Origin: Dendrolimus kikuchii
Taxonomy: Eukaryota > Arthropoda > Insecta > Lepidoptera > Lasiocampidae
NCBI GenBank assembly: GCA_019925095.2
Contig: CM034392.1
Span: 17,650,387-17,714,386 of the forward strand
Direction: 5' to 3'
Length of the DNA stretch: 64,000 nucleotides
Made by a program: the position numbers and the translations under genes. Of the stretch, positions 1 through 11,120 are shown one piece after another (the first letter of the stretch is position 1; the number at the start of each line of letters is the position of its first letter). Under the pieces are notes generated by a model. That model was not told where the DNA came from. It searched no databases and was given only the letters and a program-made list of their open reading frames with translations.

Positions 1-1592
1 GACCTTAGTTTAGATACGACTTATCTAGTGAGATTTAGAGCTTATTGGTTACTATCTTACTTACCAAAATGCTGCCCATTAGATATCTTACTTAAAGGCC
101 CCCCTTAAAATTTAAGGAAACAGCGTCTACGTTCTCTGGATACTTACCTGTAAAGAAAATAATATTCAATATTCGTAATACTTTAAGCAAATGTTTAAAA
201 GAATTTAGCTGGAGACGCTAATGGTTAGCCACCCTCGGCAAGTTCACTTTTTTTGTCCAATATAATGAAATGTATTTTGCGGCCTTTGACCTTGAATATC
301 TAAGATGTGAACACGAGATCTAATGACACTTTTGAGACAACTTTTAGGAAGCCAAAATTTTACAAGTTTATAGCTTGTTGGCAAAAGTTTTCACAAGTTT
401 ATTGCTTATTAAATATTATTCCTAAGTGAACCTTTGACTGGACTACGAGCCATTTTACCTCGATCACAAATACATCGGAAGTCGTCCTAGGCGAAGCGTG
501 ATTTTTTTTATGATAAATAGGTTCGCGTTTGACCACAATCACGCCTAATATTAGACGATGATGCGGTCGAAGATGAAGCACGCTTACCTAGAAAATGCCT
601 ATTCACAGGAGACTTGAAGACTCCTGGATTGTACTTTTCGGGAAACAGACTCTGATAGCGCATTCCATAGCCCTGCCGTATCCAAAAGGAAATGATTGCA
701 CGAAACGAAGAGAAGTGTTACTCTATATTCTCGCTGTTCCCCAATTTTGATCGACTTCGCGAGTAGTGTAGTGGGTAGTTTTGGAAAAAATTGAATTTGG
801 AAGAATTTGGGACCAAATATCAACCAACCGTCGTATCAACGAAGTGTCAAACTGAACAGAATTTTAATCCATAAACCATCTGGATAAGGCTGGGTTTGAT
901 AACCAACATTGATATTTTTCTAAGGATTTTCTAACAACAAAACTTTTTGATAATCCACATAATTTTTTTAAAGGATTTTCTAGCCTGTTAACAGAGGCCT
1001 TTAAGCCAACAAAATCCACAATTAAGTACATTATACATTTCAAAGCAGTAGTTTCAAAAACAAACATAATGTTTACACACTCGAAGACGTTTCCCCTAAA
1101 CACTGGTTCATAATACAAAACATTGACAACAGTAATTGGTTTATTCGCAAACTTCAACATGAAGTTGTTCAAGTTAATAACCATATTCTAGACATAATTT
1201 CTGTCATCTTTTACGAAGTTTAGGATGACATCATGTTATGAACAAAAGTTTTGTTATACTATACGTATTTTAAGGAGGACATACGTAGAAGCTGCATACT
1301 TTGTTAGCAGCCATCGGTAAAGACATCGTTTGCACAACATTTTAATGAATTTTTGAGTAGTAGAGTTTGAAAGTATACAATAAAATAGAATGTAGGAAAA
1401 TAAATAATAATAGAAGAAGGAAAGTTTTAACGTCTTCGCTACTGATACTCAGTTATGAAGAGAATGAAAATTTAACTAAACAGCATATATTATAACATAT
1501 CATATCACGTCACATTTCAAAATCTAAAATAAGCTTTAAAACACGAAATTTGGATTATTAATGAAAAACTTCAAAATATTTCCAACTCTACC

Positions 1593-1593
<1 letters not shown>
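1..1593. other. AT-rich, no gene recognised
   Basis: No repeat family or conserved coding signal is seen apart from the unrecognised frame at 864-1184. Shorter frames (399-581, 599-823, minus) look incidental. Confidence 0.5.
864..1184 (-). CDS. 106-codon ORF, unrecognised
   Basis: The longest frame in the first 9 kb. It begins MVINLNNFMLKFANKP and includes a moderately hydrophobic centre, followed by a basic C-terminal half. No motif is recognised. Two shorter frames on the same strand (823-599 and 581-399) follow in other frames, so this might be a decayed coding region, or chance. Confidence 0.15.
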   Translation of the reverse strand: MVINLNNFMLKFANKPITVVNVLYYEPVFRGNVFECVNIMFVFETTALKCIMYLIVDFVGLKASVNRLENPLKKLCGLSKSFVVRKSLEKYQCWLSNPALSRWFMD

Positions 1594-1647
<54 letters not shown>

Positions 1648-1695
1648 GTGTGTGTGTGTGCGTGTGTGCGTGTGTGTGTGCGTGTGTGTGTGTGC

Positions 1696-1763
<68 letters not shown>
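1594..1763 (+). repeat. Compound (TA)n/(TG)n microsatellite
   Basis: About 50 bp of TA repeats followed by about 115 bp of TG repeats with a few CG interruptions. Frames across it are artefacts. Confidence 0.95.
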
Positions 1764-1766
<3 letters not shown>

Positions 1767-1928
1767 TCTGTACGTGAGTGGCTGGACCGATTTGAATGAT
1801 TTTTTTATGTGTGTTCAAATGGATTCAAGGATGGTTTAAATTCACATTTGGACCCGGCAGGTGGCGCTGCAATCGGGTTCTAAATTTTATTTCTTCAGGG
1901 TAGAACAACGTCTGCCGGGACAGCTAGT
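1764..1928 (+). repeat. Interspersed repeat anchored on a microsatellite
   Basis: gtggctggaccgatttgaat ... gtctgccgggacagctagt: the end sequence of a widespread lepidopteran family with a CTAG|T terminus, and a TA/TG microsatellite at its other side. Confidence 0.5.
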
Positions 1929-2224
1929 ATATATGTATATATTAGGGTGGCGCAAAAATAACGACTTTTTTTAAGTCTCGAGTGAAAAAATGTTACTTTT
2001 TGATGTTTTAAAAACTCCCTCCAAAGGACAGCTCAAAAAAAATTTAAGATTTCAAAAATCGCCAAATACCGATTTTTTTTTATTCAACTTTTTTCTGCTT
2101 ACGGTATAACTTTATGGACCAAAAAATAATAAGTTTCAGTTCAAAATATGAATTTTAAAAGGTCGTTAATTTTTTTTTTATTTACTAGTACATTACTTTA
2201 GATTTTTTTGAGCGACCTTTTAAT
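1929..2224. other. AT-rich stretch with T-runs
   Basis: Begins tattagggtggcgcaaaaat and ends with ttgagcgacctttt; such agggtgg starts are frequent in insect MITEs, but no inverted end pair is clear. Confidence 0.35.
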
Positions 2225-2418
2225 ATTTGCCCGCGGCTTTGCTTTTGTTAATGTTATTCACGGGAACCCTACATTTTTCCGGGATACTAGTAGCCTGTGT
2301 GCTATTCCCGACTATAGTTTATCTCTGTGCTAAGTTTCATACAGATCCTGTCAGCCGGTCTGGTGTGATTGATCAACAAACATCCATTCAAACTTTCGCA
2401 TTTATAATATTAGTATAG
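2225..2418 (-). repeat. Lepidopteran interspersed repeat, reversed
   Basis: Reads on the minus strand from actaatattataaatgcgaa to aagcaaagccgcgggcaa, the start and end words of a family common in butterfly and moth genomes. The frame across it is incidental. Confidence 0.45.
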
Positions 2419-2459
2419 ATATGTATGTGTAATCATGTTTCGTGCGATGAGTGCGAGTG

Positions 2460-3125
2460 CCGATAGCCCACTTCCCACTCTCCCTCTCCCACCACCGTAT
2501 TCTGATCCCATATCCCATTAACTCTTATTATATTACATGTAGTATATGATTATTATGTTTAAATAGTTGCATTTTATTCCTATATCTTGTATATATATAA
2601 TTACATATTTATTATTAAAATGTAAGTAATCATACAATAATAATGTATACCACAATCGCCACTCATAATCAGCAATATTCTTGAAACGGGTTCTCTGGAA
2701 AAGATCGCTTTTTAGTGCGATAAGACCGCCCTTTGTACACACAATTAGAATAATACTAGTTCGTAAGTTTTCTGTAATGGTGTACTTATAGTGTTATCTA
2801 TCTAACTATCTTATTCCTCCTGTCTAATCCCTCTATCTCAGCCTCCTAACCTATTCTCTTTATCCCATCCTAAAGGCTGGCCACGCGTTGGATTCGCCCC
2901 TAATCGTCACGGCAGTCGTATCAATGATTACGTTCCTGTGACGCTTCATTATGATGCGGAGGGACGCTGGAAGGTTTAGTGGGTAGTCTGGCGAACGATG
3001 CTTGCCACTCCATCCTATTATCAGGAAACTTTATAGCGTCTGTCGTTGGGAGTCCCACATACCCCTCGGTGACCTCCCCCGGGGCCCGAGGATATGCGTA
3101 AAAGCATTCCCGCAGCGTTAACCAA
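2460..3125 (-). mobile_element. Composite of degenerate SINE/LINE pieces
   Basis: C-rich stretches at 2470-2515 and 2815-2880 match (reversed) the G-rich part of 38340-38400. 2925-3120 carries a block (cgttgggagtcccacatacc, then cggggcccgaggatatgcgt) that I know as a widespread lepidopteran repeat. Chance frames cross it. Boundaries not resolved. Confidence 0.4.
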
Positions 3126-3136
3126 AAAAAGACCTC

Positions 3137-3350
3137 GCCCTGGTGTTGTAAACGTCTGTATGTGACAGTAACCACTTTCCATTAGCTCTTTTTATTATTT
3201 GAGTTGAGCAGACTGGCAGCGCTGCTACTCTCTTAAGGGATACTGGAATCTGGTCACTAATGCCGGAACACAACTCAAGGTTGTTATAGCGGCATATTCT
3301 ATACCAGGGTTGGTAGCCATCCATAAAACCTGAGCCTTTTGACGCTTGGC
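3137..3350 (-). mobile_element. SINE (LINE-tailed family), degenerate
   Basis: Contains the family core ccggaacacaactcaaggtt and ggtagccatcc on the plus strand, i.e. the element runs on the minus strand. The tail region near 3137-3190 is rearranged. Chance open frames cross it. Confidence 0.55.
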
Positions 3351-3449
3351 CCCTTGGGATAGCTACCACCCCTGATTTAGTGCATGCCATTACAAAAACC
3401 TAGAGTTGTATTCCGGCATCAGAGAAAAGGTTTCAGTACCCAATAGAGT

Positions 3450-3535
3450 CTGCAACGCGTTATCAACGCCCCTCGTGTTGCCATTTTCCATCAAGTGGAT
3501 CGTCTGCCCGTTTGCTCAAGGCAATTAAGAAAACC
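3450..3535 (+). mobile_element. LINE/SINE 3' tail remnant
   Basis: caacgcgttatcaacgcccc, then catcaagtggatcgtctgcc and gctcaaggcaattaag: the tail of the CR1/Jockey-like family, diverged. Confidence 0.5.
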
Positions 3536-3979
3536 GAACACTAGGAAAGATACGGTGTAGTAGGCATTTATTAAATAATAAAGCCGTACGAAAAGTTGTA
3601 GTAAAGGAGTATGAGTATTTTTAACAATGATGCATGATTTTTGATAAGAAAACGTTATCAATCTCAGGTAGATGCGCCTAAGGAATGCATTGTTCAAGAG
3701 TTTCAAGACACACAAGCGGATAACTTTCTACCCATTGTATTCAATAGGAAATAGACATTTGTGATCACCGCACGCATTCGAATCGGCATTTTAAGCGTAA
3801 AACCAAAGTTAAGTCACGTCTCACAATTTGGCCATTAGGTCAAATGCATAAACGTATGAAGCCGTTGTTGTTTAAAAGTCCAAGAAGACATACGTACGGT
3901 CCCTGCTTAAGCTGATACCGCTGGCGCATCTTGTTTGATTACTGGAAAATGACTCATATAACACAATACCAAGGACGAA

Positions 3980-4340
3980 AATCACTTAAACATGGGTTAT
4001 ATACTATAACCGCACTTGACGTTTGTTCGCGACGAGGAGCGGCGGCATCAGTCGACACGCGAACCAACACCAAACTGGAACTGGCCTACGCTCTATGTAG
4101 AAAATGCACAATTGACCCGTAAAAGTGCTAAATTACCCGACAATTACGACAGGCGAGGATGTAATTAAGCATTACGACTGAACGTGTATCAGTTTGACGG
4201 TTGGGCGCGCGACTGCGGGTGCGCCGGGCGCGACGAAATGGGGCGCCTGCGCTCAGCGCGCTGGTATCCACTCCACCGGCCTCTGGCGATCAATTTATGT
4301 AAATCGCACATGGGATGACCTAGTCGCACGACCTATCTAC
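3980..4340. promoter_or_regulatory. Small CpG-rich island, candidate promoter
   Basis: CpG-dense stretch, strongest at 4200-4270 (gcgcgc, gccgggcgcg, gcgctcagcgcgc). On the plus strand TCAGT lies at about 4189 and an ATG in good context at about 4240 (gacgaaATGGGG), opening a 26-codon frame. No known protein or repeat is recognised. A frame at 3931-4122 (63 residues) has no recognisable features. Confidence 0.25.
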
Positions 4341-6044
4341 TAAGTGCAATACCAGGAAAAGTATGCGCTAAAGAGCAGGCGATAAACAACTATCACTTTA
4401 GGGTTTAGTAACAAATTTAGTATTCAGTCTTATAATTTGCAATACACAAACAAAGCGAAATCAAAGTTAAAGTTACAACAACCTGTCACAATGTACTTCG
4501 CAATTTGGCAACGGTTATGCACTGCTGATTTTGCTTCAATTGATGCCATAAAGTGTATAGTTCAATAATTTTAACATTCACGTATTTACGACATTGAGAC
4601 TAACCAAACTTTTTGGATGCTTGACAGATGTCCACCGTGCGTGACGCTCGCTCCTTACCGTACGAGTGCAAGATGTTAAACGAACTCCCGCGGTTTTCCC
4701 AGAGCGCCACTATATCATTATATGAAACTTTTCCAAAAGGGCATAAAGAGATAACGAGGTAGGTAGCTCAACGGCTCACTTAGTTGCAGGATTGTATAGA
4801 CATCGCTAACCAGCGAGCATTAGATATACTTCCATCCATTAACCTACAATTAAACGCAAAAAAATTACGCCGGAAATACAAGCATTTTTAGGAACATACT
4901 AAATTCCGCTGATGTAATTAATTAGGTAACTAGAATTTGATTATGTTGCAAGGATATTCACCCATTCACCTGAAATAGTACTGTGCATGTAATACATATT
5001 TTAATACTAGAACTTTCCTCAAGGCTTTGCTTACATAAATTTAGAATTGTTATGACACAAAAACAGTACCATATTCCGGGATAAAAAGTGTAAAAATAGA
5101 TTATGGTAAATACACAAATGTTTATGATAAGCGGACTGTATTTAAATATTATACACATAATATAGATTGAATTAAAAGAAAATGGCTTTAAAATATTAAT
5201 ACGTGTTTTATACTCAAGATAGTTTGACATAACATAACAAAGAAAAAATAATTAAAGAATCAAATTAGTAAAGAGCATATTTTCAACGATATTTGGACAG
5301 AAAATATTATCTTGTATTCATTACCATTATCGTAATTACATACAACCCATATTTTTTGCTAATCGTTTAAATCCCAAGGGCACGACGAAAGGACAAACAA
5401 ATATTAAAATAAAGTCACTTTAACATTTATGTATTTCTTAATAATTTTTGAAATAATTGATCATAGGTAAAGTTATTTAAAATAAATTTCACTATCCACC
5501 GAACAGTAATGGAGGGAGCACTTTGATCTAACATATTATTAGACTGTTCAAACATCCAAACTCGGTAACACTCCTGTCACCAACAATGTAATCACGGCTT
5601 GAACGAGGTCGTACATGACAACATAATTAATATGCTCTATTATGTACACAGCCTATATCTTGATTAAATAAACAACTTGTATACTATATATAGGTATACT
5701 AACTACATCAAGAAAGTACGCCACATGAACAAGCGTCAAATAAATCGAAAATGAAATGAAAAACGGCGAAAACAACATTCGTAAGTCACTTTATTATTAC
5801 TCATGAGTCATGACGACTACATGTCAAGATAAAACAAAAGAGAAAGGTGACAATGAAAGTGTTTTTCTACTTATCGCTACATATACAGGTGTTGCTGCAA
5901 AAAAATCTGAGGTTATAGTAGCCAAACAACATTCACGGATTTATAATTTCGTCTTGTTTGCTTGTCTGTTTTTTTTTTGTAATCACAATCAACTTTTTTA
6001 TTGCTGGAGTACAGCCAAACTGTGATGGAAAATAGTCATCGTCG
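4341..6044. other. No gene recognised
   Basis: AT-rich sequence without recognisable coding regions or repeats. Frames at 4958-5230 (minus) and 5810-6025 (plus) lack motifs. Confidence 0.55.
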
Positions 6045-6267
6045 CGCTTGCAAACACCAAAGGTGTTATCAATGTGCTGCCGTACTCGTAGACGGTGCTG
6101 GAACCTGGCCACTAATGCCGGAACACAACTCAAGATTGTTATGGGGGCATGCTCTAGAACAGGGGTGATAGCCATCCAGACCGCAAATACCCTACCACCT
6201 GGTAATGGGTTGTTTTGTCGCCTCTTGCGACTTGCGAATAAGTATTCTTTCTCCGTTCTTGCACGGA
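6045..6267 (-). mobile_element. SINE (LINE-tailed family)
   Basis: From a tail-side match (aacaccaaaggtgttatcaa) through the core (gccggaacacaactcaagat) to the 5' head (tattctttctccgttcttgc), read on the plus strand, so the element is on the minus strand. The 3' tail is cut at about 6045. Confidence 0.65.
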
Positions 6268-6644
6268 TAGTTTTATTCAAAGAATATATATAAAAAAAAA
6301 TATTGTAGGCCACTCTAACTGTCATAAATAAATCTCAAAATTTAAATTAGGGGGCATTATTTAATTAAAGAGGAAAACAAAACTCTGTACCGATAGGTAT
6401 GTACGTCGTCTGGCGAAACAAAACCCTGCTGAGCAAAGTGCACGGGAGCAGTAACAGCTTCTTGAGTGTAATAGGCAATAAACACGATAGTTTGCCGATT
6501 CTTGCACTCATGCAGAGGACCAAATCTCTATTCGTTATAAATTATTATACTAACGCAAATATGCATTAGTATCCTAATTTATAACACTACTAATAATATT
6601 TGGGTCTAATTGTCTGTATATTTAATTATATAATAATAGTAATA

Positions 6645-6985
6645 ATAAGTGACGAGTCACCGTCTGCCCATTTTTCCATGTTTCCTGAACATTGCGACGG
6701 GCAGACGCCATAGTCCCCTTATTCCCAGACACCTAGTACCACTAGCAGTTAACCCCAATAGCCCGGTACTTTTTATCCTTATTTCCCACAATAGCCCTAC
6801 ACTGACCGGGGCTTATCCTTGGGTGCATTATTATATGGTGTTGACAGGGATAATCGCCGGTCAGTGTCACGCCACATTTACATTAAATTTGTCAAACACG
6901 TGTTGCCCTTCCTATGGCCCCACGCAAGCCCTCCAAAAGTCCAGGGCATTTTTATGGCCCGTGGTCTTCAAACACATACAATAAT
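6645..6985. repeat. Probable LINE 3' end remnant
   Basis: Less AT-rich block flanked on both sides by TAA-rich runs (ataataatagtaataataag before, aataataataatag after), as left by LINE tails. Open frames across it show no known motif. Confidence 0.3.
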
Positions 6986-9056
6986 AATAATAGTCATCAA
7001 CGGGCTATAATGATACCCAGAAACGAAAAATAATAACGAGCAAGTTTTTCACTTAGTACAGTATATGCACTTTTAAACTCTTCTAACTTTTTACATGAAA
7101 ATTAAAAATACAGATTTAAATAAGTTACGTCTTTTTTAAAATTAGTTTTCATTGATATGCTATTTTTAAGCAACAATAATAAACAACTCAGGTCGTAACC
7201 ATTCACTCTATGTGTCGCATGGACTTTCTGCTCCTTCACAGGTAAAAAATATGGACCAAGGTTCAAAGTAATTAACGGATATTAATATAATTTAAGGTCA
7301 TTTACCCGCGATAATTGCACAGCATTACAGTGACGGTTATGTGCAAATGTCGTAACTAGATCCGGAGACAGTCATATGGATATAAATGTCGGGACTAAAA
7401 TTGAACCTGCCTTAATAAAGTCGTTGCGACCTGTATGCGCTTCGTTAAAGCCCGGAGCCGCGTCGCTTGCGCAAGATGAGTTTTAATGATATTCAACACC
7501 AAGAAATTTATTTCATGGACATATTACACTATTGAAGTCGTGAAGGAGCACATACGTAGCACTGGTATTAAAACAAAAGATGCTGAAGATCACGGTTAGT
7601 GGAGAAGATAAAGAAGAAAAGCGGACTCCATGCTCTGAATGCAACTGGGATTTAACACTCGTATGATGTTTCTACTACGTTCGCATTAGTTTTTACTTTC
7701 TAACTTAAGAAAAAATAGAACTGACATATTCAAAGCTATTACTTTAGCTTACCAAAAGCCTATATATAAATTTATGTGACCGTAATTTAAGGAATTTTAG
7801 ATTGCCTATCCAAATTTTTATCCCATATTTCATCCCCTTCTAGAAATTTTTTTTCGATTAAAAGGTAGCCTATGTTCTTTTCCAATTATACTTATAATAT
7901 ATCTCCGATCTGTTCTGCTATTTAGTCTTAAAAATATTAAATTATAATAAATATAATATATAATATAAGGTCGAAAATAAAATAACTAAGATTATATCAT
8001 TTTTATTACAGAAAAATTCGTTAAATATTTAATTTCTAAAAGTGCTTCCATTAAAAGCTTATGAGTTTGATTTTTAATTAAAGTGTAAATACAGCAAATG
8101 GAAACGCAAAAGTGCAACGTAGTCAATGGTTTTTAGGATTATGTATGTGGAGAGGCGAATTATTACCAGATTTAATAAAAAAAATAACATAAAAATAACC
8201 AATTATAAGAGTAAATTATTTTAGAGCATTAGAGAGAAGTAAAACGGTGGTAATAAAACAAAGATGACTAAGAATATGGAAAATAAATTAGTTACATACG
8301 TTATATTATAATTATCAAAACTGGTTGACGAAAACAAAAGACAGTTCAACAAATGAATCATACGAAAATATCATGTTATTCACATACGACGTATTCAAGG
8401 CTTTAGATAATAAAAATAAGTTACAGGCTAACGTTGTCAAACATTCTTGCGGGTTATATAATAGAAAATACTTTAAATATTAAATTGTAAAACTTTTAAA
8501 GTGATATTTTTCAAATTTTATTTGTTTGTTTTTAACACTCATACAATACTTGATCGATATAAATGATGTTTATTGGATAGTAATTTAATCACATGATATT
8601 TTTGATATCCTATGATTTAGAATATTGGCAAGACGAGTTGCAATACTTCCATTGTGGACAAAGATGCAAGCGAAAGCTAGTATAAAAAACTATTTAACGT
8701 TGAGACGTCGAAATTTCTCATGATTTTATGATAGAAGTGGTCGACAAAGCATACTTTGCTTCGGTCTGTGCTCCGGTATTATCTGGAAGCCCGCCTCTTG
8801 TTACCGTAGAAATTGGAAACACTTCGCATTTCCAACGCCATTGTGAGCGAAACATTTGAATATTGTAATACCGTATTCTCTGTCAGCGCTTGGGTCCTAT
8901 TATCACTAGAGTCTAGTACGCTTTTGTTAAAACTTCTCATTGATTCAAAGAATTTAGTACATAAGTAATTTCAAACTTTGTATAAATATTAAAATAATTT
9001 GGTTAGGGATAATAAATTACTTGTGTAAAAAGAAGCAAAAGTAAGAAAATGTTTAT
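6986..9056. other. No gene recognised
   Basis: AT-rich with no long frame on either strand and no recognised repeat. Confidence 0.6.
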
Positions 9057-9290
9057 TTGAAGAAATAGCGACATAGTACTTACATTGCATTACTTATTCG
9101 TGAAAACCTGTCTTTGGCTTTCTTTTATTAATTCTAGTTATCTAATCAAATGTATTTAGCTGTAGGTTTTCCATAAATAAATAAACTGTTTAAATGTGAT
9201 TTTTTTAAAAATGCGTATTTTGAAAATGTGTGCGCCGCATTTTCAGTAAACAAGGTTTGCAGTCAACTTACTACTGTGCCGTGTATGTGC
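9057..9290. repeat. Diverged dispersed repeat (partner at 20070-20205)
   Basis: Both copies read gaagaaatagcgac / caagaaatagcgac, then acttacatt(gc)attactta, then gcattttcagtaaacaaggt / gtattttcagcaagcaatgt with ttgca(g/c)t. Class unknown. Confidence 0.4.
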
Positions 9291-10202
9291 TGTGTATTTT
9301 GATTTGGCCAATGGGGTAGATGAGTCCTGTGATGGAGACCATGTCTCGACAAACGTAGCGCCGCAGGACGCAGCCCGAAAGGTCATCGATTTGCGCAACG
9401 TCGCAAATTGAGGCTGAACGAGGAAATTGGAATATGTGGCGCAAACTTAAAGGAGCCTACTAAGGTAATTTTTTTTTAAATAATATTTTTAAGTTTTATT
9501 ACACGTTCTATACTACTGTGAGTGGGTATCAAAGATAAACATTTTATGAAGAGGATACAATAGATTATATAATCAAGGTCTGGACCAATGGTACATGTCT
9601 GTCTTAATATCCATAAGTGGTTTAACCGAGTCGTTATGTATACAATTGTCACATCTAATAGTAAGACGCAAAGAGAAACAATGGTAATATAAGGCTTTTT
9701 TAATACCACTTGTTTGTAAACTCAACATCAAATATACGAGTATGTAATATAGATTTACAAAATTTATAAAAAATATATAAATGTAGAAACGAAATCGATA
9801 TTTTGTTACTGTTGAAGAAGAACATATCAATAAAAAACTGCCCGAAAACATATCAATAGCTATATGATTCAATAGATAAATAATTTAATAAAAAATGTTA
9901 TATTTGTATGCTCCTATGTATAAAAGATGTGTATGTACAAAAGATGTATACACTATAACATAAAATACCAACTGTATAACCATGTTTTTAACAAATGCAA
10001 TAGGGCTATAGTCTTTATTACTTTCTAATACATAATAAGTTTTAAATACAATTTATAATAAAAATTACAATATTTGTCTGTTTTTTAAAATGATAAGCGC
10101 CGCGATTTCTAAATCAATTTGTTTCTAATTTAAGATTAATATACAGAGATTGGACAAAGTTGTACATTTTATTTTAGTATTTTTCATTTAAATGGGCTAA
10201 CA
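9291..10202. other. Mostly featureless AT-rich sequence
   Basis: 9310-9450 is less AT-rich and reads like a decayed LINE (gatggagaccatgtctcgac), but no frame supports it. 9470-10200 holds only incidental frames. Confidence 0.45.
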
Positions 10203-10214
10203 AGTAATAAAGAT

Positions 10215-10792
10215 ACATACATAAATAACTTCACGCCAGTTCCCTGCGGGGTAGACACGAACAACAGAGCGCCATTTAGGCTTATTCTTACACACCTCAC
10301 TTGCTTCTTTGACATTCATAACTCTTGTCATGCACGCTCGTCTGTTCTTAAGGCTCTTGACATCACCTTCTGCTAGTACACGATCAATTTGATCATGGAA
10401 GGTGTGTCGTGGCCTTCCACGACTTCTGCATCCATCCACTTTTGCATTGTATATCTGTTTAGTCATTCTTTCATCATGCATTCTTTCCACATGCCCGAAC
10501 CACCGGAGCATTCCTTTCCTTACCTTCACCCCGACACTCTCTTTCAGACCAACTCTCTTTCTTACTTCGGTATTACGAACGCGGTCCGCGAGCGTCACTC
10601 CGCAGATTTTGCGCAGTGCTCGCATCTCGACCGCGTTTACTCTACTTTCATGCTCTCTCTTCCATACCCAACTCTCGCTTCCATACGTGAGCGTAGGTAC
10701 CAGCACCGCGTTGTGTATGGCAAGCTGGGCCTTCTGGCTGAGGTTCTTAACGCCTAGAAGTTTACCTAACGCTCCATTCATCCATTCCATCC
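10215..10792 (-). mobile_element. RTE-like LINE 3' end, longest copy (578 bp)
   Basis: Codes for the C-terminus of a non-LTR reverse transcriptase (YGSESWVWKREHE, RWFGHVERM, FHDQIDRVLAEGD) open for about 200 codons, then an ATGT-type tail (reads atacatac at 10215 on the plus strand). Perfect 12-bp duplication AGTAATAAAGAT at 10203-10214 and 10793-10804. The LLYGSE...RWFGHV region follows the RT thumb in RTE-type elements. A 5'-truncated insertion. Confidence 0.88.
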
Positions 10793-10843
10793 AGTAATAA
10801 AGATGCACCAATTTAAATATTTTTTATGTAGGTATTAGGCCAA

Positions 10844-10973
10844 GCGCAAACGAGCCACCACGGCACCTAATACAACCAACCGGTGGGCAAGGACAAGCAG
10901 TTCACACGCTGTTTCATACATTTTATAGGAACTCACCGCTACCGGTGGCTGTGGTCGGCGACCAGTTTGCGCG
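10844..10973. mobile_element. Short inverted-repeat element (MITE-like)
   Basis: Left gcgcaaacgagccaccacgg and right (reversed) gcgcaaactggtcgccgacc + acagccacc form an imperfect inverted repeat of about 30 bp around 70 bp. GC-rich ends in AT-rich DNA. Confidence 0.5.
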
Positions 10974-11018
10974 CATCCTTAAATTGCGTAAATTATATAT
11001 GTATGTATACTCTGTGGT

Positions 11019-11120
11019 CTGGTGGGCTAAGCCTTGACTCGCCTCTCCTGCTCTTCCGTTGCGAACTGGGAGGCAGAGGGCCCGAAAGGGGCCCGAGTTC
11101 GATTCTCGCCGTTTTGTAAC
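11019..11120 (+). mobile_element. tRNA-like SINE head
   Basis: gtggtctggtgggctaagcc ... cccgagttcgattctcgccg: A-box-like and B-box-like words in a GC-rich block. The variable region is longer than in a tRNA. Confidence 0.35.

Noticed and set aside
1561..1839. Open frames across the TA/TG microsatellite on both strands
   Set aside because: Pure dinucleotide repeats give open frames in every direction; no coding content.
10389..10797. Two plus-strand frames of over 120 codons
   Set aside because: Antisense shadows of the RTE-like ORF on the minus strand.
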